DNA of 23,769 nucleotides, taken from contig CANDFO010000033.1 in the NCBI GenBank assembly GCA_947384055.1, forward strand, positions 1-23,769, given 5' to 3'. The translations under genes and the position numbers were made by a program. The stretch is from an uncultured Flavonifractor sp. GTDB lineage: Bacteria; Bacillota; Clostridia; Oscillospirales; Oscillospiraceae. Below, in pieces: positions 13,311-21,285 of the stretch (position 1 is the first letter of the stretch; every line of letters starts with the position of its first letter). Under the pieces are notes generated by a model. That model saw only the letters and a program-made list of their open reading frames with translations, had not been told where the DNA came from and did not search any database.

Positions 13311-15712
13311 CCCCCTCCAGAAGCCCGGTAGACCGGGTTACTCCGGACCCCCGGCAGGGCCTTACCATGGCCCAGGTGAAGCAGCGCCAGCAGAGCGGCT
13401 GGGCCAATACCCCGGTGGATTCGCCCACCAAGAGCACCGGGCGGATTGTACGGGAAAATGTCTGTACCTTTTTCAACTTTATTTTCCTGGCGTTTGGTAT
13501 TCTGCTGGCCGCAGTAGGGGCTTTTGACGATATGCTCTTTCTGCTCATTGCCGGGGCGAATACCGCAATCGGCATCCTTCAGCAGCTGAGGAGCAAGCAG
13601 ACGATTGACAAACTCAATCTGCTGGCAGCGCCCAGGGCCAATGTGGTGCGGGAGGGCAATGTGCTCTCCATTCCGTCGGCCCAGCTGGTGCGGGACGATG
13701 TGGCGGAATTGGCCGCCGGGGACCAGATCCCCGCCGACGCCACGGTGCTGTCCGGTCAGGTGCAGGTGAACGAGTCCCTGATTACCGGCGAGGCGGACGC
13801 GATTACCAAAAACGCAGGAGACGGACTGCTGTCCGGGTCTTTTGTGGTGTCGGGCAGATGCCGGGCCCGGCTGGATCAGGTGGGGGCGGACTCCTACGCC
13901 GCCCGGCTGACGCTGGAGGCCAAGAAAGGCGTTACTGCCGGAAAAAGTGAAATGATGGCCTCGATGGACCGGTTGATCCGCTTTATCGGCATAATCCTGG
14001 TGCCCTTGGGCATCGCCCTGTTTGTCAAGGAGTACTACTTTTTGGAGCTGGGGGTCAAGCAGGCGGTGGTGTCCACTGTGGCGGCTCTGATCGGAATGAT
14101 TCCGGAAGGGCTCTACCTGCTGACCAGTGTGGCCCTCACAGTAAGCGTGCTGCGGCTGGCCCAGGGGAAAGTGCTGGCCCAGGATATGAGCTGCATTGAG
14201 ACGCTGGCCCGGGTGGATGTGCTCTGTGTGGATAAAACAGGCACTATCACCGAATCCCGCATGGAGGTGGGGGAGACCATCCTGCTGAATAGCGAGAAGT
14301 ATCCGGAGACGGCGGTTACGGATGTGCTCAACGCGTATTACAGAGTCATGGAGGCCGACAACGACACAGCCCGAGCCATGAAGGAAAAATTTCACGGGGT
14401 TTCAGTATGGCACGCCTCTCACACCGTACCCTTTACCTCCGCAGCCAAGTGGAGCGCCGCAGTGTTCCCAGGCCGCGGAGCCTATGTGGTGGGGGCCCCC
14501 GAGTTTATTCTAGGTCCACGCTACGGGGAGATCCGGGAACACGCGGAGCCCTGGTCGGCAAAGGGCTGCCGGGTGCTCCTGCTGGCGGAGTACGACGGCA
14601 TACCGGAGCAGAAGGGTCTGCTGACGGAGCGGGTTTGCCCCATGGCGCTGATACTTCTGTCCAACCGGGTGCGGCCGGCGGCCCCCAAGACCTTCCGGTA
14701 TTTTGCGGAGCAGGGAGTGGCGGTGAAGGTTATCTCCGGCGACAATCCGGTTACGGTCTCCGAGGTAGCGCACCAGGCTGGAATACCGGGGGCGGAGCGC
14801 TATATTGACGCCGCGGCCCTGAAGGACGACGCCGAGCTGGAGCGGGCGGCGGGGAAGTACACCGTATTTGGCCGGGTGACGCCGAGCCAGAAGCGCAGGC
14901 TTGTCCGGGCTCTCCAGCGGGCGGGGCACACGGTGGCCATGACGGGAGACGGCGTCAACGATGTACTGGCTCTGAAGGATGCCGACTGCGGCATTGCCAT
15001 GGCTTCCGGCGCCGACGCGGCCTGCCATGCGGCCCAGCTGGTTCTGCTGAACTCCGATTTTGCGGCGATGCCCAAGGTGGTGGCGGAGGGCCGGCGGGTG
15101 ATCAACAACATCCAGCGGGCGGCGGCCCTCTTCCTGGTGAAAAACATCTTTTCCTTCTGTCTGTCCATTATCTCGCTGTTTGCCAGTTTCCCCTATCCGG
15201 TAACACCGCTGCAGCTGTCCATGCTCAGCGCCCTGACCATCGGCGTGCCCTCTTTCTTCCTGGCGTTGGAGCCTAACCACAGCCTGGTCAAGGGTAAATT
15301 CCTGAGCAATGTCTTTCGCAGGGCCCTGCCCGGCGGCGTTGCCGACCTGCTGATTGTGCTGGGGCTGGAGGTGTTCTACTGGGCCTTTGCTTTCTCCACC
15401 GAGGAGCTGTCCACTATGGCCGCCATCTGCCTGCTGTTTATCGGCCTGCTGGTGCTCTATCAGGTGTGTAAGCCCTTTGACTGGAAGCGCCGTGTGGTAT
15501 GGGGGGCTATGGCGGGAGCCAGCGCCGTGGTAGTGCTGTGCTTTGGGCCCAATTTTGGCCTAAGTGTGCTGAGTTTACAGCCGTTTTTAATTCTGCTGGC
15601 CTTTTTGGGGCTGTGCTTCCCGGTAATGCAGGCTATGCTGCGCTGCTTTGAGCGGGGAGCGGCGCTGATTGACCGAAACAAGCTCCGCGGCCGCCGGAAG
15701 GCGGCACGCTGA
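13274..15712 (+). CDS. Cation-transporting P-type ATPase, CtpE-like
   Basis: An 812-aa P-type ATPase in the plasma membrane. In order: a polar N-terminus with GLTMAQVKQRQQSG, a transmembrane pair near 60-95, the actuator domain with TGE (171-173), helices with PEGLYLLTSVAL (277-288), the phosphorylated aspartate in DKTGTIT (Asp320), a nucleotide domain with VVGAPEFIL, TGDGVNDVLALKDADCG (558 onward), and a C-terminal block of about six helices. The PEGL motif and overall layout resemble mycobacterial CtpE, linked experimentally to Ca2+ uptake; the cation here is inference. There is no heavy-metal N-terminal domain (no CxxC), and helix four lacks the CPC of copper and cadmium pumps. The start ATG 13274 has a GAGG eight bases upstream, partly inside a hairpin. 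The gene stands alone with its own promoter. Confidence 0.9.
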   Translation: MKKQQRRPVRSAPPSRSPVDRVTPDPRQGLTMAQVKQRQQSGWANTPVDSPTKSTGRIVRENVCTFFNFIFLAFGILLAAVGAFDDMLFLLIAGANTAIGILQQLRSKQTIDKLNLLAAPRANVVREGNVLSIPSAQLVRDDVAELAAGDQIPADATVLSGQVQVNESLITGEADAITKNAGDGLLSGSFVVSGRCRARLDQVGADSYAARLTLEAKKGVTAGKSEMMASMDRLIRFIGIILVPLGIALFVKEYYFLELGVKQAVVSTVAALIGMIPEGLYLLTSVALTVSVLRLAQGKVLAQDMSCIETLARVDVLCVDKTGTITESRMEVGETILLNSEKYPETAVTDVLNAYYRVMEADNDTARAMKEKFHGVSVWHASHTVPFTSAAKWSAAVFPGRGAYVVGAPEFILGPRYGEIREHAEPWSAKGCRVLLLAEYDGIPEQKGLLTERVCPMALILLSNRVRPAAPKTFRYFAEQGVAVKVISGDNPVTVSEVAHQAGIPGAERYIDAAALKDDAELERAAGKYTVFGRVTPSQKRRLVRALQRAGHTVAMTGDGVNDVLALKDADCGIAMASGADAACHAAQLVLLNSDFAAMPKVVAEGRRVINNIQRAAALFLVKNIFSFCLSIISLFASFPYPVTPLQLSMLSALTIGVPSFFLALEPNHSLVKGKFLSNVFRRALPGGVADLLIVLGLEVFYWAFAFSTEELSTMAAICLLFIGLLVLYQVCKPFDWKRRVVWGAMAGASAVVVLCFGPNFGLSVLSLQPFLILLAFLGLCFPVMQAMLRCFERGAALIDRNKLRGRRKAAR

Positions 15713-15732
15713 TATAAATATGTATGAGAGAA

Positions 15733-15763
15733 GAGCCTGTACCCCAAGCCGGAGTACAGGTTC
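15733..15763 (+). other. Intergenic hairpin between the ATPase gene and codB
   Basis: Ten-base arms (15733-15742 with 15754-15763, one G.T pair, core CCTGTAC/GTACAGG) enclose an 11-base loop. No T-run follows on either strand, so it does not look like an intrinsic terminator. It may mark mRNA processing, an operator or a control element in front of codB, whose SD lies 12 bases further on. Confidence 0.5.
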
Positions 15764-15788
15764 AGAGAGAAGCTGAGGAGGCGGTACA

Positions 15789-17042
15789 GTGGAAAAACAA
15801 AAGGACACAAGGCGGAATGCGGACGGCGACTATGCGTTGGAGGCGGTTCCCGCCGGAGCCCGAAAGGGATTTTGGAGCATGTTTGTGGTGATGATGGGCT
15901 TTACCTTTTTCTCCGCCAGCATGAGCGTGGGGGCCAAGCTGGGCAATGGCCTGGATCTGTCGGGCTTTGTCTGGGCGGTAGTTATCGGAGGGGTGATCCT
16001 GGGGGCCTATACGGGAGGGCTGGCTTACATCGGCTGCGATACGGGGCTGACCCTGGACCTGCTGGCCCAGCGGTCTTTCGGTACTGCCGGCTCCAAGCTG
16101 GCCTCGGTGCTGATTGCCTTTACTCAGATCGGCTGGTTCGGTGTGGGTGTGGCCATGTTCGCAATTCCGGCGGCGGAGCTGCTGGGCGTACCGCCTATGG
16201 CGCTGGTACTGATTGCCGGACTGTGTATGACCGCCTCGGCCTATTTCGGCATTAAGGCCCTGACCATCGTCAGCGCTATCTCGGTACCGCTGATCGCGGC
16301 GCTGGGCATCTACTCCATGGCGCTGTCCACCATAGAGGGGGGCGGTCTGACGGCGATCTTTTCCAGGTCTGCCGGGGGGCTCACCGTCATGGCCGGGGTA
16401 GGGCTGGTGATCGGCTCCTTTGTCAGCGGCGGCACCGCCACACCCAATTTTGTCCGTTTCGCCAGGAGCAACGCCGTAGCGGTCAGTACAACAGTAATCG
16501 CTTTTTTCCTGGGCAATTCCCTGATGTTCGCCTTTGGTGCGGTAGGCGGCGCCTTTACGGGCAAGGACGATATCTTCTATGTGATGATTGCCCAGGGCCT
16601 GGCTGTCCCTGCCCTGATTGTACTGGGGGCCAACATCTGGACCACCAACAACAACGCCCTGTATACCGGGGGGCTGGGGCTGACCAATATCACCGGCCTG
16701 CGGCAGAAGCCCATGGTGCTGGTCTCCGGTGTGGTGGGCACAGTTGCGGCCATCTGGCTGTATAACAATTTTGTAGGCTGGCTGAATTTCCTCAACGCCA
16801 CACTGCCTCCAGTGGGAATCATTGTTATGCTGGACTACTTCACCCACCGGAATTCCTACCGGTCCGGCGCCGACCCGGCTTATCGGGTACACTGGGGCTC
16901 CATCGCCGGGGTAGTCCTGGGGGCCCTTGTGGGGAATTTTGTGACGGTGGGCATTACCTCACTGAACGCCATACTTGCGGCCAGCGTATGTTATCTGCTG
17001 GCCGAGGTGCTGGTGTATGGGAAAAAACGGCCCAATCGCTGA
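15789..17042 (+). CDS. codB: Cytosine permease (NCS1 family)
   Basis: A 417-aa polytopic membrane protein of the nucleobase:cation symporter-1 family, which imports cytosine. The N-terminal EAVPAGARKGFWSMFVVMMGFTF segment, the GGLAYIGCDTGLTLDLLAQRSFGTAGSKL region (loop and helix 2-3) and the WTTNNNALYTGGLGLTNI segment are family hallmarks. About twelve hydrophobic helices span the length. The start is GTG 15789, with GAGGAGG seven bases upstream. No confident promoter is visible in the 76-bp gap after the ATPase gene, so readthrough from there is possible. The codA gene follows after 75 bp, which supports the cytosine assignment over other NCS1 substrates such as allantoin or hydantoin. Confidence 0.93.
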   Translation: MEKQKDTRRNADGDYALEAVPAGARKGFWSMFVVMMGFTFFSASMSVGAKLGNGLDLSGFVWAVVIGGVILGAYTGGLAYIGCDTGLTLDLLAQRSFGTAGSKLASVLIAFTQIGWFGVGVAMFAIPAAELLGVPPMALVLIAGLCMTASAYFGIKALTIVSAISVPLIAALGIYSMALSTIEGGGLTAIFSRSAGGLTVMAGVGLVIGSFVSGGTATPNFVRFARSNAVAVSTTVIAFFLGNSLMFAFGAVGGAFTGKDDIFYVMIAQGLAVPALIVLGANIWTTNNNALYTGGLGLTNITGLRQKPMVLVSGVVGTVAAIWLYNNFVGWLNFLNATLPPVGIIVMLDYFTHRNSYRSGADPAYRVHWGSIAGVVLGALVGNFVTVGITSLNAILAASVCYLLAEVLVYGKKRPNR

Positions 17043-17073
17043 GGAAAGTGCGGTCCGGGAGTATATGGAACAA

Positions 17074-17087
17074 TTTGTGAACACAAA
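17074..17087. other. Perfect 14-bp palindrome between codB and codA
   Basis: TTTGTGAACACAAA reads the same on both strands. It lies about ten bases before the codA SD (AAGGAGAGAG). It could be a repressor operator inside the codBA unit or a small mRNA hairpin. No other copy was noticed in the window. Confidence 0.45.
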
Positions 17088-17117
17088 CAAGGACAAGCAA
17101 GGAGAGAGGGAACATTC

Positions 17118-18353
17118 ATGCTGATTCAACAGGTATTCATTGAAAATTCCACCCAGCCCAGCGATATCCGGGTGACGGAGGGGGTCTTTGAAGAGATTGC
17201 CCCCAGCCTCGTCCCCAGACCGGGGGAAGAGGTCATCGACGGGCGGGGGTGTCTGGTGCTGCCCCCCTTTATTGAGTCCCATGTACACCTGGATACCTGC
17301 CTGACGGCAGGGGAGCCGGTGTGGAACCAATCGGGCACGCTGTTTGAGGGCATTCAGTGCTGGAGCCAGCGGAAAGAAACCCTCACTAAGCAGGACGTCA
17401 AGGACCGGGTGTACCGTGCGGTGCGGATGCAGGCCGGACACGGGGTTCAGTTTGTGCGTACCCACGTGGATGTCACCGATCCCAAGCTCACCGCTATGGA
17501 GGCGATGCTGGAGCTGCGGGAGGAGCTGCGGGATACCATCCAGATTCAGGTGGTGGCCTTTCCTCAAGAGGGGATCGACTCCTTCCCCAACGGGCGGAAG
17601 CTCATGGAGGACGCGGTGCGCATGGGCGCCGACGCGGTGGGGGCCATTCCGCATTTTGAATTTACCCGGGAGTACGCGGTGGAGTCCCTGAACTTTGCCG
17701 TTGGCCTGGCGGAGAAGTACGACAAGCTGGTGGACGTCCACTGTGACGAGATTGACGACGAGCAGAGCAGGGGACTGGAGGTTTTGGCCGCCAGAGCCTA
17801 TGAGTCCGGATTGAAGGACCGTGTTACCGCCAGCCACACCACCGCAATGCACTCGTACAACAATGCCTATGTCACCAAGCTGATGCGGCTGCTGAAGCTG
17901 TCGGAGCTCAACTTTGTATCTAACCCCCTGGTCAATACGCACCTCCAGGGCAGAATGGATACCTATCCCAAACGCCGGGGGGTCACGCGGGTCAAGGAGC
18001 TGCTGGCGGAGGGGGTCAATGTGTCCTTTGGACACGACGATATCTTTGACCCCTGGTATCCTCTGGGGACCGGAGATATGCGGGATGTGGTTTTTCTGGG
18101 CCTGCATGTGTGCCAGATGATGGGCTATCAGGAGATTATGGACTCCTACAAGCTGATTTCCACCAATGCCGCCAGGACTCTCCACCTGGGGGACAGCTAT
18201 GGGCTGAAGGCAGGTAATCCCGCCAGCTTTATCATCCTGGATGCGGATAATTTTTACAATGCCTTGAATCGAAAGAGCGAGGTGCTCTACTCCTTTAAAT
18301 CTGGACGTTTGATTGCTAAGGCCGCGCCCGCCCGGCGCGAGGTGCTTTTTTAG
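17118..18353 (+). CDS. codA: Cytosine deaminase
   Basis: A 411-aa amidohydrolase that converts cytosine to uracil and ammonia. The metal and catalytic residues align with E. coli CodA at a constant offset of six: HVHLD (His55, His57), HCDE (His208, Glu211), ASHTTAMHS (His240) and GHDDIFDPW (Asp307). The FVRTHVDVTDP and FPQEGIDSFP segments are also typical. The length is close to that of the E. coli enzyme. The start ATG 17118 follows AAGGAGAGAGGG. With codB it forms a pyrimidine salvage and nitrogen-scavenging pair. No hairpin terminator was seen after the stop; a promoter-like region begins within about 12 bases. Confidence 0.95.
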   Translation: MLIQQVFIENSTQPSDIRVTEGVFEEIAPSLVPRPGEEVIDGRGCLVLPPFIESHVHLDTCLTAGEPVWNQSGTLFEGIQCWSQRKETLTKQDVKDRVYRAVRMQAGHGVQFVRTHVDVTDPKLTAMEAMLELREELRDTIQIQVVAFPQEGIDSFPNGRKLMEDAVRMGADAVGAIPHFEFTREYAVESLNFAVGLAEKYDKLVDVHCDEIDDEQSRGLEVLAARAYESGLKDRVTASHTTAMHSYNNAYVTKLMRLLKLSELNFVSNPLVNTHLQGRMDTYPKRRGVTRVKELLAEGVNVSFGHDDIFDPWYPLGTGDMRDVVFLGLHVCQMMGYQEIMDSYKLISTNAARTLHLGDSYGLKAGNPASFIILDADNFYNALNRKSEVLYSFKSGRLIAKAAPARREVLF

Positions 18354-18364
18354 GGATACCCGTT

Positions 18365-18435
18365 TAGACAAAACATTAAAAGTGGATAAAATTCTCATTG
18401 CCGCTCTTGCGCCGGGAGGAAAAAAGCGGTAGAAT
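18365..18435 (+). promoter_or_regulatory. Tandem promoters of the coiled-coil protein gene
   Basis: Two candidate promoters: TAGACA (18365-18370), 16 bases, TAAAAT (18387-18392); and TTGCGC (18407-18412), 17 bases, TAGAAT (18430-18435). The second would start transcription near 18442 and give a leader of about 45 bases before the ATG at 18487. Confidence 0.55.
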
Positions 18436-18486
18436 AGGGGACACCGCAGGTTAATGCACATCAAACAATCAGGAGGTTTTTTTATT

Positions 18487-18900
18487 ATGGACTTTTTGAA
18501 TGATCTGAAGGAGCGGGCCGCAGACCTGGCTCAGGCCGGTGCGGAGCTGGCTCAGGCCGGCGTAGCCAAATCCAGACAGCTGGCTGAAATTGGCCGTCTG
18601 AATGTAAACAATGCCTCTGAGGAGGCCGCCATCCGGAAAGCCTATGCGGAAATTGGCAAGCTCTACTACGCGGAGCGGGGCATGGCCCCCGATGTGGCCT
18701 ATCAAGCTCTGTGCGAGAAGGTGACGGCCTCCAAAATTACCATTGAGGAGAACAAGGCCCGCATTGCGGAGCTCAAGGAGGCCGGAGGCGTTACGGATGA
18801 GGAAATCTCTTCTGTTGAGACCGACGTTCCACCGGAGGAGACCGGCTGTGACTGCCCGACGGAGGAAGCGCCCGCAGAGGAGCCCAAGGACGTGGAATAA
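18487..18900 (+). CDS. Small acidic coiled-coil protein, function unknown
   Basis: A 137-aa soluble protein without signal peptide or membrane helices. Residues 1-45 are a likely helix with a seven-residue duplication, LAQAGAE followed by LAQAGVA; in DNA a 14-base identical unit recurs at a 21-base interval (18526 and 18547). Residues 45-98 contain IRKAYAEIGKLYYAERG and a further predicted coiled coil (ITIEENKARIAELKEAG). The tail is very acidic and proline-rich, with Cys-Asp-Cys (GCDCP) near residue 120. Similar Clostridia proteins often end in a zinc ribbon; here only one CxC remains, so no zinc site is evident. ATG 18487 follows AGGAGG closely; the in-frame upstream ATG at 18454 lacks an SD. 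The function is unknown. Confidence 0.8.
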   Translation: MDFLNDLKERAADLAQAGAELAQAGVAKSRQLAEIGRLNVNNASEEAAIRKAYAEIGKLYYAERGMAPDVAYQALCEKVTASKITIEENKARIAELKEAGGVTDEEISSVETDVPPEETGCDCPTEEAPAEEPKDVE

Positions 18901-18905
18901 GCGTA

Positions 18906-18941
18906 ATGTGGCCGGAGATCCGTATCTCCGGCCACATTTTT
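18906..18941. terminator. Rho-independent terminator between convergent genes
   Basis: A perfect 14-bp stem (18906-18919 with 18924-18937), four-base loop and TTTT on the + strand. It ends the coiled-coil gene transcript. The hairpin could also slow - strand transcripts leaving the EamA gene, although the T-run in that direction is poor. Confidence 0.88.
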
Positions 18942-18956
18942 ATATCCAGAAAAAGG

Positions 18957-19835
18957 TCAGCTCTTGCGCTGTGAGAGCCAAAGTCCCGCTACAATCAGCG
19001 CAATAGCACCGATGGAAAACAGCGTGACCGGCTCCCGTAGAATCAGGGCGGATGCGACCAGGGTGATAACCGGCATCAGATAGATGTATACGTTGGTGGC
19101 TACGGAGCCGATCATCACCACCGCCTGATTCCAGACGGCGAAGCACAGCGCCGAAGCCCCCAGCCCCAGATACAGAATGCAGAACAGCAGCACCGGCTGG
19201 GCAAAGCGGTTCAGCGACATATCCAAGTGGTTAAGCCAGATGAAGGGGAGGCCGAACAGGAGCCCCCAGAAGAACACCTTTCGGGTAACTTGCAGACTGG
19301 TGCAGCCGGACGTCTCGGTGAGTTCAATAAAGACCCCGTAGGCCCCCCAGCAGAGGGCCGCCCCCAGAGTGAGGCCGCAGCCGGTCAGGTTAAAGTCCAG
19401 CGCCTCTCCCTGGGCGATGGAGATGAGGGTAATGCCCGCCATGGACAGCACAAATCCCACAAAGAAAGCGGGACCCGGCCTGGGCGCCCGGCGGCACAGC
19501 CAGAGGAGCAGCGCAGTAAACATCGGAGCAGCAGAGATGATAATGCCCACTGTAGAGGCGTAAGAAAATTTCAGCGCATAGTTTTGCAGGATGAAGTACA
19601 GGGTCAGTCCGGTAATGCCTGCCCCTATAAACGGCAGTTCAGCACGCAGACTCTTGGGCGGCAGGGGCTTGGGGGAGGCCAGGAAGAGGGCGGCCCAGGC
19701 AATGAGAAAGCGGAAAAGCATGACCTCAATAGGGTGAAAATCTTCCAGCAGTACCTTGACGGCAATAAAGGCGGTGCCCCAGACCACCGCCACGAACAGA
19801 GCCATCAAATGCCCTGCGATTATCTGCTTTTTCAT
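18957..19835 (-). CDS. EamA/DMT-superfamily transporter
   Basis: A 292-aa membrane protein with ten hydrophobic segments arranged as two EamA repeats. The first begins GHLMALFVAVVWGTAFIAVKVLL with FLIAWAALFL following; the second includes LTGCGLTLGAALCWGAYGVFIEL and ends VTLVASALILREPVTLFSIGAIALIVAGLWL, where LREP is typical of the family. Members export amino acids, metabolites or drugs; no substrate can be read from the sequence. I chose the ATG at 19835 because GGAGGAG lies nine bases upstream and the helix pattern starts right after; the frame is open further upstream but without an SD. It is convergent with the coiled-coil gene and sits after the NlpC/P60 terminator, so it probably has its own promoter, which I could not identify. 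Confidence 0.88.
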   Translation of the reverse strand: MKKQIIAGHLMALFVAVVWGTAFIAVKVLLEDFHPIEVMLFRFLIAWAALFLASPKPLPPKSLRAELPFIGAGITGLTLYFILQNYALKFSYASTVGIIISAAPMFTALLLWLCRRAPRPGPAFFVGFVLSMAGITLISIAQGEALDFNLTGCGLTLGAALCWGAYGVFIELTETSGCTSLQVTRKVFFWGLLFGLPFIWLNHLDMSLNRFAQPVLLFCILYLGLGASALCFAVWNQAVVMIGSVATNVYIYLMPVITLVASALILREPVTLFSIGAIALIVAGLWLSQRKS

Positions 19836-19883
19836 CTCTGAACACTCCTCCCGGCGTCCGCGGGGACGCATGCCCCGATACGC

Positions 19884-19915
19884 AAAAAAGCACGCGGAGG
19901 AGGATACCTCCGCGT
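19884..19915 (-). terminator. Terminator of the NlpC/P60 gene
   Basis: On the - strand a perfect 9-bp stem (19915-19907 with 19900-19892) with a six-base loop is followed two bases later by six T's. It lies about 45 bases after the NlpC/P60 stop and before the EamA gene. Confidence 0.82.
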
Positions 19916-19958
19916 ACTTTTATTGTAGCACTTCTTTTGTCTGTTGGCAAGCCGCTTG

Positions 19959-20870
19959 TCACATAATGCGGCGGCCGCCTACATAGACGTTGCAGTAGTG
20001 GCCATAGGTCAGATTGTCAATTCGTACGGTATATGTATTGGTAGAGGCGTGGATGAACTGCCCGCCACCGATATAGATGCCCACATGGGAAGCTGCTTTG
20101 CTGGTGTTGTACCGGAAGAACACCAGGTCGCCGGGTCTCAGCTCGCTTTTGCTCACCGACTGACCGTTGGAGAGCTGGCCGGAGGCGGTACGGTTGAGAG
20201 TATAACCGAAATGCCGGTATATATAGCTGGTGAAACCGGAACAGTCAAAGCAACTGGGACCGTTTCCACCGTACACGTAGGGACAGCCCAGATACTGCAT
20301 GGCGAAATCCACTGCTTGCTGGCCCAACCCGGAGTTAGCGGAGGTGACAGCGTCATCTCCCCGGGAACCGGCCGAATCCCGGCATGTAACCATGTATTCG
20401 CTGCTCACATAGCCCTCGGTGCCGTTCTGCGTGACGATTTTAAACCAGCCGTTATCCACGCCGGTGATTGTCACCACAGTACCGTTGTACAGGGCCACAA
20501 CCTTTTCCGAATCAGTGCTGGGCCCGCTGCGGACATTCAGGGCGGAGCCGTCGGTATTGACCAAGCCGTAACCGATGGCGGCATCGGCAGTCTGTTCCAC
20601 CGTCAGATACTCGCCGGACATATAGCCCTCAATGGCCTGATAGTCTACCAGATACCAGCCGTCTCCTGCATCCTCCAGCACCACCACGGTGTCGCCGGCG
20701 GACGCGGTAGATAAAACAGCGGCTTCCGTGCCGGCCTCTTCCCGCAGGCGGAGGTTATCGGCTTCCACGGTGCCCACGCCGAGACAGGCGGCAGAGGCTC
20801 CCACAGCGCACAGAGCAGTCAGGGCGGCGGTCACACATGCGGTACACAGCAGCTTCTTCGGCAGTATCAT
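19959..20870 (-). CDS. Secreted peptidoglycan hydrolase with two SH3 domains and an NlpC/P60 domain
   Basis: A 303-aa exported protein. Residues 1-28 are a signal peptide (KK, hydrophobic stretch, then AVGASA before the likely cleavage). Bacterial SH3 domains lie at about 32-90 (NLRLREEAGTEAAVLSTASAG) and 101-162 (LNVRSGPSTDSEKVVAL). The NlpC/P60 domain runs from about 183 to the end, with the nucleophile in CFDCSGF (Cys210), catalytic His262 in SHVGIYIGGG and His274 in QFIHAS. Such enzymes cut the D-gamma-Glu to diamino-acid bond of wall peptides, with the SH3 domains holding the wall. The start ATG is at 20870, preceded by GGAGGAAG. The gene follows the 96-aa gene by 75 bases with no clear promoter between, suggesting co-transcription. 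Confidence 0.92.
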   Translation of the reverse strand: MILPKKLLCTACVTAALTALCAVGASAACLGVGTVEADNLRLREEAGTEAAVLSTASAGDTVVVLEDAGDGWYLVDYQAIEGYMSGEYLTVEQTADAAIGYGLVNTDGSALNVRSGPSTDSEKVVALYNGTVVTITGVDNGWFKIVTQNGTEGYVSSEYMVTCRDSAGSRGDDAVTSANSGLGQQAVDFAMQYLGCPYVYGGNGPSCFDCSGFTSYIYRHFGYTLNRTASGQLSNGQSVSKSELRPGDLVFFRYNTSKAASHVGIYIGGGQFIHASTNTYTVRIDNLTYGHYCNVYVGGRRIM

Positions 20871-20945
20871 CTGTATCTTCCTCCGTTTTGTCGTCCGTCC
20901 CCGCTCTGCGGGGCGCTTATCGTTTCTTCCGTACAGCGGGCCGGG

Positions 20946-21236
20946 TTACTTCCCGGCCAGGGCCCGCTCCAGCCAGACGGAGGCCACGTCCATGGCCGCG
21001 TACAGGCTCTCTTTTTCGGTCTTCTTAACCACCCGGTCCCGACTCTTCAGGTCCGGGTCGGTGAGCTGAAGCTGAACAGAGACCTTGCTGGCCACGTCCA
21101 GATCCTGATTTTTCCGGCTGTCCAGTATCTGAAGCATGATGATATACTTCTCCGCCATGCTGCCGTAGTAGATCAGGCTGTCCTTCCGGCGCAGGGGACG
21201 TCCTTTGTAAGTCAAGGGTGCGGTTTGATTTGCCAT
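20946..21236 (-). CDS. Conserved-looking hypothetical protein, 96 aa
   Basis: A 96-aa soluble, basic protein. It starts MANQTAPLTYKGRPLRRK, has a central SLIYYGSMAEKYIIMLQIL segment, a VSVQLQLTDPDLKSRDRVVKK segment that alternates like beta strands, and a C-terminal helix ending SVWLERALAGK. There is no signal peptide, metal site or catalytic motif. I recall similar small proteins in Clostridia without known function, but cannot name a family. The ATG at 21236 has AAGGAGG before it; a longer frame upstream starts inside the promoter and is unlikely. It has its own consensus promoter and is followed by the NlpC/P60 gene, so the two may share a transcript. Confidence 0.8.
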   Translation of the reverse strand: MANQTAPLTYKGRPLRRKDSLIYYGSMAEKYIIMLQILDSRKNQDLDVASKVSVQLQLTDPDLKSRDRVVKKTEKESLYAAMDVASVWLERALAGK

Positions 21237-21285
21237 GACTGCCTCCTTTTGGGTACGGTAACAAGTCATTAAAAACTGTAACCGA

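Noticed and set aside
13247..14395. 382-codon open frame on the - strand, antisense to the P-type ATPase
   Set aside because: The ATPase motifs are continuous on the + strand; the antisense product is a His/Gln-rich shadow.
15762..16892. 376-codon open frame on the - strand, antisense to codB
   Set aside because: The product is a Gln/Gly/His-rich shadow without recognisable features; codB is clear on the + strand.
16959..18464. 501-codon open frame on the - strand, antisense to codA
   Set aside because: codA has all catalytic residues in its own frame; the antisense product has no motifs and no ribosome site.
19227..19841. 204-codon open frame on the + strand, antisense to the EamA transporter
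   Set aside because: Highly charged repeat-like product typical of an antisense shadow; the - strand has a clean ten-helix transporter.
20871..20945. CCCCGC/GCGGGG hairpin between the 96-aa gene and the NlpC/P60 gene as a terminator
   Set aside because: Short 6-bp stem with no T-run on the - strand; readthrough is more likely.
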